Positions 51,131-58,037 of a stretch of 64,000 nucleotides of DNA are shown here, piece by piece. The position numbers and the translations under genes are program-made. Position 1 is the first letter of the stretch, and each line of letters begins with the position of its first letter. The notes beneath the pieces are model-generated. The model was not told the DNA's origin. It was given only the letters and a program-made list of their open reading frames with translations, and did not search any database. The DNA is taken from assembly GCF_028583545.1 (NCBI RefSeq), contig NZ_CP087106.1, positions 5,501,001 to 5,565,000 of the forward strand, written 5' to 3'. Source of the DNA: Methylobacterium sp. NMS14P (GTDB lineage: Bacteria > Pseudomonadota > Alphaproteobacteria > Rhizobiales > Beijerinckiaceae).

Positions 51131-51871
51131 TCAGGACGGCGTCCCGAGCCAGCGGAGGGAGCGCTTCAGGCGCGCCGCACCGTCCGCCGCGAACCAGAGG
51201 CCGTGCGCGAACACGACGCGCTCGGGTGCCAGGCCGACGAGATCCCAGGCCGCCCGCGCGGCGTCGCGCCGCCGGAGCTTGATCACGAGGCGCAGATAGG
51301 GGGGCGGCTCGCCGTGCGGCGGCGTCATGCGGGCGAGGCGCAGGAACGGCCGCAGGAACGCCGGCATCTTCGCGGGTTCCAGGTTGAGGACGAGGTCGGT
51401 CAGGATCAGGGTGCGGCTCGCGCCGTGGAAGAACGCGACCTCCCGGAACCCGAACCCGCCCGGCACGACGAGTTGGCGCAGGTCCGCCGCCCAGTCGGGT
51501 GGGGACGCGTCCTCCAGGACCCGGTCGACGCGCAGGCCGGAGCGCCGGACCTGACGACGCTCGCGCAGGTTGGGGGCTGCCCAGGTCAGAGCCTCCGGAC
51601 AATGGGCCTGCCAGTCCTTCAGGAAGGTCCAGTGGGCGATGTTGGGCGCGACCAAGTGGCGGATCGGTCCGAGCGCCGCGATCGCGCGGTGCAGGCCCGC
51701 GTCGAAGCGCGTGGGCGAGTGCAGCCAGAGCGCTCCGTCGCCGAGCCGGACGACCGTCATCCGGACCGGCAGGGGAATGCCGAGGGCGCGGAGCGGCCCG
51801 CTGTCGACGATCCAGACGCCGTCGGCCACCGGCTTGAGCACGTCGAGGGGCGGATAGGTCGCTTCGGGCAA
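51131..51871 (-). CDS. DUF4336 domain protein
   Basis: A 246-aa protein of the DUF4336 family, related to metallo-beta-lactamase folds. Characteristic text: DGALWLHSPTRFDAGLHRAI, IRHLVAPNIAHWTFLKDWQ and ILTDLVLNLEP. The usual metal-binding His cluster of active lactamase-fold hydrolases is only partly present (NIAHWTFL). Starts with TTG. Enzymatic activity unknown. Confidence 0.8.
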   Translation of the reverse strand: MPEATYPPLDVLKPVADGVWIVDSGPLRALGIPLPVRMTVVRLGDGALWLHSPTRFDAGLHRAIAALGPIRHLVAPNIAHWTFLKDWQAHCPEALTWAAPNLRERRQVRRSGLRVDRVLEDASPPDWAADLRQLVVPGGFGFREVAFFHGASRTLILTDLVLNLEPAKMPAFLRPFLRLARMTPPHGEPPPYLRLVIKLRRRDAARAAWDLVGLAPERVVFAHGLWFAADGAARLKRSLRWLGTPS

Positions 51872-51974
51872 ATCCCGCTCTCTTCCTCAGCCACGGGACG
51901 GCACGGCCCCGCACCTGTGCAACAGCGGAGCCGCGGCGGATTTCCCGGATCGATCGCCGCAGGCCCGGCGCGCC

Positions 51975-52559
51975 TCAGGCCCGCGCGCAGTCGGGCGCGA
52001 CCGGCTCCATCGGCGGGACCGGGACGGCGCGCAGCAGCGCGATCGCGAGACCGAAGATCGTCAGCACATCGCAGGTCAATCCGAAGACCGAGCCGACCAG
52101 GAGATTGTGCCCGGCCCAGCACAGGGAGGCGCCGAGGAAGAGCTGGCGCATCGTCTGCGGCGCCGCCTGGAGGCGCGCGCCGGTGGCGAGCAGCGAGCCC
52201 GTCGCCGCGCAGGCCGACGGCCACCCGTTCCACGTGGCCACCGTCAGGCACGCCGCCGCCAGGGTGCTCGCGGCGAAGACGGGCGGGACCCAGCCGCTCC
52301 GGCCGGGCGCGCCGACGCAGCGGAGGGAGACGAGGCTCTGCAGCACCGAGATGGCGCACATCGCCGTCCCGGTGAGCGCCCCGAGCGTGAGGTAATGCGC
52401 GCCGAAGCAGGCGGCGCAGGCCGCCGAGGCCGCGAGGATCCAGGTCCGCCGCGGCATCACCCCCGCAGTAAAGCCCAGGATCAGGCCCAGGGACCCGAAC
52501 AGATCGAGATGCGTCGCGGCGGCGGCGGACCAGGAATACAGGTAAGATGCGGCGTTCAT
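51975..52559 (-). CDS. YgjV-family inner-membrane protein
   Basis: A 194-aa protein with about six membrane helices. Features of the YgjV family are FGSLGLILGFTAGVMPRRTW, FGAHYLTLGALTGTAMCAIS and the late AGHNLLVGSVFGLTCDVLTIFGL. The family is uncharacterised. It is separated from DUF4336 by 103 bases and from the GntA-like operon by a long, repeat-bearing control region. Confidence 0.8.
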   Translation of the reverse strand: MNAASYLYSWSAAAATHLDLFGSLGLILGFTAGVMPRRTWILAASAACAACFGAHYLTLGALTGTAMCAISVLQSLVSLRCVGAPGRSGWVPPVFAASTLAAACLTVATWNGWPSACAATGSLLATGARLQAAPQTMRQLFLGASLCWAGHNLLVGSVFGLTCDVLTIFGLAIALLRAVPVPPMEPVAPDCARA

Positions 52560-52951
52560 CGTGCGCGACCGGCCGGCGCGGAGGCGCCGTTTCAGTCGAT
52601 CGCGCTAGGATCGCGCGGTAATCGGATGGTTAACGCCGTCCTAGGCGACGATCACGGTGCGGCGAGCGTGGCCGCGCTGCCGCACCGCGACCCCGCGCGC
52701 CCTGCGAGTGCCCCCGACCCTTCGATCGTCGAACGATCGAGATCTCGGTCGCGGTCACGCAAGTATTCATTCGGATTTTGATCTATGAGACACGGGATTA
52801 ACATAGATCAAGAGCCGATCCGGCTGTGTTCGACGGGGAACAATGCGCGCAGCCTCCGGTTTCCCGGGCATTCAAGTCGGGACGACACCGCGGCCGGTCG
52901 GGCGGGGGTGTGTGCGCGCGCCCGATATCGGTGGTGTGAACCAACGCTCAC
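52560..52951. promoter_or_regulatory. Control region of the GntA-like operon with two long inverted repeats
   Basis: A 392-base divergent gap. TCGATCGT (52722-52729) and ACGATCGA (52733-52740) form a perfect palindrome around CGA. Farther along, TTGATCTATG (52778-52787) and CATAGATCAA (52802-52811) form a perfect 10-base inverted repeat with a 14-base centre, within A/T-rich DNA. The right arm overlaps AACATAGATC (52800-52809), seen in two other control regions of this window. TTGAT and ATCAA recall FNR/FixK half-sites, but their spacing is not that of a normal site. Confidence 0.55.
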
Positions 52952-53707
52952 ATGCAGCTTCCCACGAACGACGATCATCATCCCGTCGCCGCACGGTTCC
53001 GGGACTTCATCCAGCATGCGCCGTTTCCCTGCGTCGGCGCCAAATCCGCCCTCTCGCGCGGCCAGATGAAGATCGTGGTCGCCAGCGACATCACCTCCGA
53101 CCGGGACGATGCCCGCATCTACCCGGCCCTGCTCGCCTTCATCTGTCGGTACCGCGCGCAGCCGAGCCTGTTCCAGAGCTTCGCGGTGCTGTTCGAGGGA
53201 CCGGGCACGCTCTCGGAGGAGGCCTTCGAGGCGGCGCTGTGGCAGCGGGTCCAGTCGCTCTCCGACACCGATCGGTGCCTCGGTCAGGCCTACGATCCCC
53301 GCGTCGCCTCCGACCCGGACGACCCGCATTTCTCGCTGAGCCTCGGCGGCCAGGGCTTCTTCCTGGTCGGGCTGCATCCCGGGGCGAGCCGCCGGGCCCG
53401 GCGCTTCGAGACGCCCGCCCTGGTGTTCAACCTGCACGACCAGTTCGAGCGGCTGCGCGCGGAGGGCCGCTACGAGCGCCTGCGCGCCGCGATCGTCGAC
53501 CGCGACGCCGCCTGGACCGGGACGATCAACCCGATGCTCGCCCAGCACGGCGAGAGCTCGGCGGCCCGTCAGTTCAGCGGGCGCGCCGTTCCCGACGACT
53601 GGGCCTGCCCGTTCCGCCGCGGGGAGGCGACCCCGACCTGGGACGCCCAGCAGGTCGCCGCCGACCTCGCATCGGGCGCCTTCGTGATGCGCCAGATGGA
53701 CAGCTGA
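52952..53707 (+). CDS. YqcI/YcgG-family protein (GntA-like, possible haem-dependent N-hydroxylase)
   Basis: A 251-aa protein of the YqcI/YcgG family. The family opening FRDFIQHAPFPCVGAKSAL is clear, as are LGGQGFFLVGLHPGASRRAR and ALVFNLHDQFERLRAEGRYERL. One member, GntA, N-hydroxylates a guanidino compound in guanitoxin biosynthesis using haem; whether this protein does the same is not known. It is followed after 10 bases by a methyltransferase and then an EgtD-like enzyme in one operon, so it probably hydroxylates an amino-acid-derived compound there. The ribosome binding site is weak. Confidence 0.82.
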   Translation: MQLPTNDDHHPVAARFRDFIQHAPFPCVGAKSALSRGQMKIVVASDITSDRDDARIYPALLAFICRYRAQPSLFQSFAVLFEGPGTLSEEAFEAALWQRVQSLSDTDRCLGQAYDPRVASDPDDPHFSLSLGGQGFFLVGLHPGASRRARRFETPALVFNLHDQFERLRAEGRYERLRAAIVDRDAAWTGTINPMLAQHGESSAARQFSGRAVPDDWACPFRRGEATPTWDAQQVAADLASGAFVMRQMDS

Positions 53708-53717
53708 GGGCCGACCG

Positions 53718-54692
53718 ATGACGCGTTCCGTTCCGATACCCGTTCCGTTTCCCGAGGACGAAGAGGCGGTGCTGTCGCTGGCGCGCGCGCTGCGCGAGAC
53801 CGGCTACACCTTCACCACGGTGACCCCGGCCAGCCATGCGCACGTCAACGCCCGGCCGCGGAACGCCGAGGCCCGGAGCCTGCGCGACGTGTTCGGCTGG
53901 AGCCGGCCGTTCCGCGCCGACGTGGTCCCGGAGCCGATCTTGCGCCTGATGCGGGCGGCCGGCGCCGTGATCGAGGACGGCCCGCTGCTGCGGCCGACGC
54001 TGCGCTTCTCCAGCCTCGACGGCGAGCTGTTCGCCCATTCCGCGTATCCCCCGAGCGCGGCCGACGCGGTGTTCTTCGGTCCCGACACGATGCGCTTCGC
54101 CGCGGCGGTGATCGCGCATCTCGAGGGGCGGTCGCGGCCGGTGCGGCGCGCAGTCGATCTCGGCTGCGGCTCGGGCGCGGCCGGGATCTGCGTCGCCAAG
54201 AGGGCGCCGGGCGCCGAGGTGGTGCTCGTGGACATCAACCCGGCGGCCATGCGGGCGGCGCGCGTCAACGCCCGGCTCGCCGGGACCGACGGGGTCGACG
54301 TCCGCCGCAGCGACATGCTGCGCGACGTCGAGGGCCAGTTCGACCTCATCGTGTCGAACCCGCCCTTCATGATCGACACGGCGGAGCGGGCCTACCGGCA
54401 CGGCGGCGGCCCCCTCGGGGCCGGGCTGTCGCTCGCGGTGGCCGAGCAGGCGGCCGGGCGGCTCGCGCCCGGCGGCAGCCTCGTCCTGTTCACCGGCGCG
54501 GCGATCGTCGACGGGGAGGACCCGTTCCGCGACGCCGTGGCCGACCTCTGCGGCCGGGCCGGGCTGGACTGGACCTACCGCGAGTTCGACCCGGACGAGT
54601 ACGGCGAGGAGCTCGCGACCGACGCCTACGACGCGGTCGAGCGGCTCGCCCTCGTCATCCTGACCGCCACGCGCCCGGTGACCCGGCCATGA
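53718..54692 (+). CDS. Class I SAM-dependent methyltransferase
   Basis: A 324-aa methyltransferase with an own N-terminal domain of about 130 residues (PDTMRFAAAVIAHLEG leads into the core). The SAM site is VDLGCGSGAAGICVAK with acidic VLVDINP, and the NPPF motif (IVSNPPFMIDTAERAYRHGG) indicates N-methylation of an amide, amine or guanidine, as in PrmC/RsmC-type enzymes. Middle gene of the GntA-like/EgtD-like operon; it overlaps the EgtD-like gene by four bases (ATGA). The substrate is unknown; an amino-acid or peptide metabolite is more likely here than ribosomal protein because of the context. Confidence 0.88.
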   Translation: MTRSVPIPVPFPEDEEAVLSLARALRETGYTFTTVTPASHAHVNARPRNAEARSLRDVFGWSRPFRADVVPEPILRLMRAAGAVIEDGPLLRPTLRFSSLDGELFAHSAYPPSAADAVFFGPDTMRFAAAVIAHLEGRSRPVRRAVDLGCGSGAAGICVAKRAPGAEVVLVDINPAAMRAARVNARLAGTDGVDVRRSDMLRDVEGQFDLIVSNPPFMIDTAERAYRHGGGPLGAGLSLAVAEQAAGRLAPGGSLVLFTGAAIVDGEDPFRDAVADLCGRAGLDWTYREFDPDEYGEELATDAYDAVERLALVILTATRPVTRP

Positions 54693-55636
54693 CCAGCAGC
54701 CTGACCGACAGCTTGACCGACACCTTCCTCCGTGACGCCCTCGCGGGCCTGACCGCCGAGCCGAAGACGCTGCCGGGAAAGTATCTCTGGGACGAGACCG
54801 GCTCGGACCTGTTCGACAGGATCTGCCACAGCTCCGACTACTACCCGACGGCGCAGGAGATGACCGTCCTGCCGCAGGTCGCCGCCGACGTGGCGCGCCG
54901 AGTGCCGCCGGGGGTGACCGTCGTGGAGTTCGGCAGCGGCGCAAGCCGCAAGATCCGCACGCTCCTCGACGCGCTGCCCGACCCGGCGGCCTACGTGGCG
55001 ATCGACATCTCGGGGGCGTACCTCGAGGCCGCGATCCGGCGGCTGGCCGTCGATTACCCCGGCATCCCGATGATCCCGGTCTGCGCCGACTACTCGCAAC
55101 CGGTGCAATTGCCGCACGAGGCGGGGCCGGGCGGGATCCTGGGCTTCTATCCGGGAACGAGCATCGGCAACTTCGACCCGCGCGAGGCCCGGCTGTTCCT
55201 CGAGCGCGCGCGCGCGACGCTGGGGCCGAGCCTGTTCCTCGTCGGCGCGGACGGCACCGCCGACCCGGACCGCCTGCAGCGCGCCTACGGGCGCGCCGAC
55301 GGCCTGATGGCCGCGTTCCACGGCAACATCCTGACGCGGCTGAACCGGGAGCTCGGCGCCGACTTCGACCGCGAGAATTTCCGGCACGCCGTCCGGATCT
55401 GCCCGGACCCGCTGCGGGTGGAGGCCCACCTCGTCGCGACGCGGCCGGCCACCTACCGGCTGGGCGGCCGGACCATCGCGTTCGCGGCCGGGGAGAGCGT
55501 CCGGACCGACACGTCGCACAAGTACCCGGCGGACGCCTTCCGGGCGCTCGCGGCCGAGAGCGGCTGGCAGCCCCGCGCCCTCTGGACGGGCGAGGGCGGA
55601 GACTTCAACCTCCACCTGCTGCAGGCGGAGGCCTGA
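54689..55636 (+). CDS. EgtD-like amino-acid N-alpha-trimethyltransferase
   Basis: A 315-aa enzyme of the EgtD family, which trimethylates histidine to hercynine in ergothioneine synthesis. The family core is complete: SSDYYPTAQEM near the start, VEFGSGASRKIRTLLDAL (SAM site), FYPGTSIGNFDP (carboxylate-binding Asn) and GESVRTDTSHK near the end. However, two substrate-pocket positions known from M. smegmatis EgtD appear changed: Met252 aligns with Ala (RVEAHLVA) and Glu282, which contacts the imidazole, with Asp (RTDTSHK). No EgtB is present nearby. The substrate may therefore be another amino acid. Alignment was by eye from memory. Confidence 0.88.
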   Translation: MTSSLTDSLTDTFLRDALAGLTAEPKTLPGKYLWDETGSDLFDRICHSSDYYPTAQEMTVLPQVAADVARRVPPGVTVVEFGSGASRKIRTLLDALPDPAAYVAIDISGAYLEAAIRRLAVDYPGIPMIPVCADYSQPVQLPHEAGPGGILGFYPGTSIGNFDPREARLFLERARATLGPSLFLVGADGTADPDRLQRAYGRADGLMAAFHGNILTRLNRELGADFDRENFRHAVRICPDPLRVEAHLVATRPATYRLGGRTIAFAAGESVRTDTSHKYPADAFRALAAESGWQPRALWTGEGGDFNLHLLQAEA

Positions 55637-55706
55637 TCCGGCTCGGAGCCCTGGTGCCGCCGCGCTCTCTCGCGCCGAGCCGGCATCCGCCTCGGCGGCG
55701 AGCGCT

Positions 55707-55931
55707 CTAGACGGCCTCGATCGGCGCGTGCTTGCCGTCGTGGGCGGAGCCCGAGTCCATGCTCCGCGTCTCGCCGGCCTGCCGCTGATCGCGGGCCGGC
55801 GGCGGGTAATCCGTCAGCGGGCGCCAGGGGGCGGACGGAGTGCCGAGGCGCGCGCCGGACGGCCGCATCGACATCCAGATCGCGACGGCCATCCACGGGA
55901 CGACGAAGAAGACGAAGGCAGCGAGCCCCAC
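55707..55931 (-). CDS. Small membrane protein
   Basis: A 74-aa protein starting at GTG with GGAGGA upstream. One N-terminal membrane helix (MGLAAFVFFVVPWMAVAIWM) and a polar Pro/Asp/Ala-rich tail. Convergent to the EgtD-like operon; function unknown. Confidence 0.65.
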   Translation of the reverse strand: MGLAAFVFFVVPWMAVAIWMSMRPSGARLGTPSAPWRPLTDYPPPARDQRQAGETRSMDSGSAHDGKHAPIEAV

Positions 55932-56144
55932 GGCGATCCTCCACAGAACGGTGACGCCGGGAGAACGCCCGAACGGCGGCCCCGGATCCGACGCGATCGG
56001 GCCTGGAGCCCGGCGCGGTCAGAACCTACAAGGATGGGCCGCTCGGCCGGACCCTCCGGACCTGATCGGCGGCCCCGCCGGGCGCGACCCGCATCGCCCG
56101 GCCCGGACACCGTCGCGGCGACGCGCAGCCTGCTGGAGCGAGCA

Positions 56145-56873
56145 ATGGCAGATCTTTCCGGAAAGACCGTCCTGGTCACGGCGGCGGGGCAGGGGATCGG
56201 GCGCGCCAGCGCGCTCGCCTTCGCCCGCGCCGGGGCGCGGGTCCACGCCACCGACATCAACGCCGACGCCCTGGCGGCGCTGCGCGCCGACAACCTCAGC
56301 ACCGCGACCCTCGACGTGCTGGACGCGGACGCGGTCGGGGCCCTCGTCGCGGGCATCGGCGCGGTCGACATCCTGTTCAACTGCGCCGGCACCGTGCACG
56401 CCGGCACCATCCTGGAGATGCGCGACGACGAGCTCGACTTCGCTATCGACCTCAACGTCAAGGCGATGATCCGCACGATCCGGGCGGTCCTGCCCGGGAT
56501 GCTGGAGCGCCGCGACGGCGCCATCGTCAACATGGCGTCGGTCGCCTCCTCGGTGAAGGGCGTGCCCAACCGCTTCGCCTACGGGGTGACCAAGGCGGCG
56601 GTGATCGGCCTGACCAAGGCGGTGGCCGCCGACTATGTCGGCCACAACATCCGCTGCAACGCCATCTGCCCCGGCACGGTGGAGAGCCCGTCGCTGCAGG
56701 AGCGCATCCGCCAGCAGGGCGACTACGAGCAGACCCGCGCGGCCTTCGTCGCGCGCCAGCCGATCGGCCGGCTCGGCACGCCCGAGGAGATCGCCGACCT
56801 CGCCGTCTACCTCGCGGGCGCGACCTACACGACCGGCCAGGCCGTCCTGATCGACGGCGGCTGGACGATCTGA
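56145..56873 (+). CDS. Short-chain dehydrogenase/reductase (BDH2/fuconate-type)
   Basis: A 242-aa NAD(P)-dependent SDR. Motifs: VTAAGQGIGRASALAFARAG (cofactor), LFNCAGTVHAG, NMASVASSVKG (Ser), YGVTKAAV (Tyr/Lys) and the terminal GQAVLIDGGWTI. It resembles 2-keto-3-deoxy-L-fuconate or type 2 3-hydroxybutyrate dehydrogenases. The start at 56145 has GGAG ahead. It stands alone; the next genes on the opposite strand end 16 bases away. Confidence 0.9.
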   Translation: MADLSGKTVLVTAAGQGIGRASALAFARAGARVHATDINADALAALRADNLSTATLDVLDADAVGALVAGIGAVDILFNCAGTVHAGTILEMRDDELDFAIDLNVKAMIRTIRAVLPGMLERRDGAIVNMASVASSVKGVPNRFAYGVTKAAVIGLTKAVAADYVGHNIRCNAICPGTVESPSLQERIRQQGDYEQTRAAFVARQPIGRLGTPEEIADLAVYLAGATYTTGQAVLIDGGWTI

Positions 56874-56889
56874 TCCGCCGGGGCGGGCG

Positions 56890-57333
56890 TCAGAACCGGG
56901 CGACCAGCGCCACGCCGCCGATCATCAGGGCGCCGCCCAGGACGCGCCAGAGGCCGGCCTCGTGGACCTTGAAGCCCACCAGGCCGTAATGGTCGAGCAG
57001 GATCGACGTGACGACGCCCGCGGTCACGATCAGCCCGAGGAAGGTGGCGGCCCCGATCCGCGCGGAGACGGAGAGCTGCGCCATCGTCAGGCCCGCGCTC
57101 ATCAGGCCGCCGAGCCACGCCCACCAGGGCACCTGCGCGAGGCGGTCCGTCGCCGGCAACCCGTACTGCCCCGTCACCAGCATGGCGATGGAGATCGCCG
57201 CGACGCTGACGACGAGGCTCACCACGCCGGCGAGCAGCGGCCGCGCGAGGGACTTGGCGAGGCCCGCGTTCTGGCCCGGTTCGATCGCGGTGGCGATGCC
57301 CGCGAGCAGCGCGAAGCCGTAGAGGAAGAGCAT
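56890..57333 (-). CDS. DMT/YdcZ-family membrane protein
   Basis: A 147-aa protein with five membrane helices, of the YdcZ (DUF606) half-size drug/metabolite transporter family. Text shared with its neighbour: GIATAIEPGQNAGLAKSL, PWWAWLGGLMSAGLTMAQL and LLDHYGLVGFKVHEAGLWRVLGGALMIGGVALVARF. AGGA lies just ahead of the ATG. Probably pairs with the next paralogue to form a full transporter. Confidence 0.88.
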   Translation of the reverse strand: MLFLYGFALLAGIATAIEPGQNAGLAKSLARPLLAGVVSLVVSVAAISIAMLVTGQYGLPATDRLAQVPWWAWLGGLMSAGLTMAQLSVSARIGAATFLGLIVTAGVVTSILLDHYGLVGFKVHEAGLWRVLGGALMIGGVALVARF

Positions 57334-57376
57334 GCTGGGATCCTGAGGGTGCGAGGCGTTCGGATCGACGGGCCCG

Positions 57377-57826
57377 TCAGAACGCCGCCACGAGGGCGAC
57401 GCCCGCGACCATCAGCGCGCCGCCGAGGATGCGCCAGCGCCCGGCGCGGTGGCGCGCGAAGCCCACGAGGCCGTGATGGTCGAGGATGATGGAGCCGACC
57501 ACGCCCGCCGTGATCACGCAGCCCAGGAACGGCGCCGCGCCGACCTTCTCGGAGATGTAGAGCTGCGCCAGGACGACCGCGGCCCCGAGGATGCCGCCCG
57601 GCCACGCCCACCAGGGGACGGGCGTGGCCGCTTCGGCCCGAGTCCGGCCGCGCAGCCGGGCGACGACCATCGCGGCGAGGAAGCAGGCGATCGCGAGGCC
57701 GAAGCAGAACAGGCCCGCCAGCATCGGCTGCCCCGTGACCTTCGCCAGCGTGGCGTTCTGGCCCGGCTCGATGGCGTTCGCGACGCCGGCCACGAGGGCG
57801 ATGCCGTAGAGATACCACTTGGACAA
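57377..57826 (-). CDS. DMT/YdcZ-family membrane protein (paralogue)
   Basis: A 149-aa five-helix protein clearly related to the adjacent one (ANAIEPGQNATLAKVTG, PWWAWPGGILGAAVVLAQLY, LDHHGLVGFARHRAGRWRILGGALMVAGVALVAAF). The start is probably TTG at 57826 (SKWYLYG), matching where its paralogue begins; the frame remains open farther upstream. It precedes the paralogue by 43 bases, likely in one operon. Substrate unknown. Confidence 0.85.
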   Translation of the reverse strand: MSKWYLYGIALVAGVANAIEPGQNATLAKVTGQPMLAGLFCFGLAIACFLAAMVVARLRGRTRAEAATPVPWWAWPGGILGAAVVLAQLYISEKVGAAPFLGCVITAGVVGSIILDHHGLVGFARHRAGRWRILGGALMVAGVALVAAF

Positions 57827-58037
57827 GGCGGCGCATTCCGGAGGAGGAGAGGTCCGCGCCCGGACGGGGCGGTCTGCTGCCAAACCCGCCGCCGCGCCGG
57901 GTGACTGCATCACATCCTCGGTCCGCGCCGGGACAGATCGCCCCAGGGCCCGCCGAGGCCGCCCCGGCCGGGAACGGCGCGGTGCGGGAACGTTTGCGGC
58001 CCCTCGCGTGCTGTGCCTGTGGCAGCCCGAGTGGACG

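Noticed and set aside
52778..52811. FNR/FixK box
   Set aside because: TTGAT and ATCAA are present but separated far more than the four bases of a true site; the shorter TTAAC-N4-ATCAA reading matches only one half.
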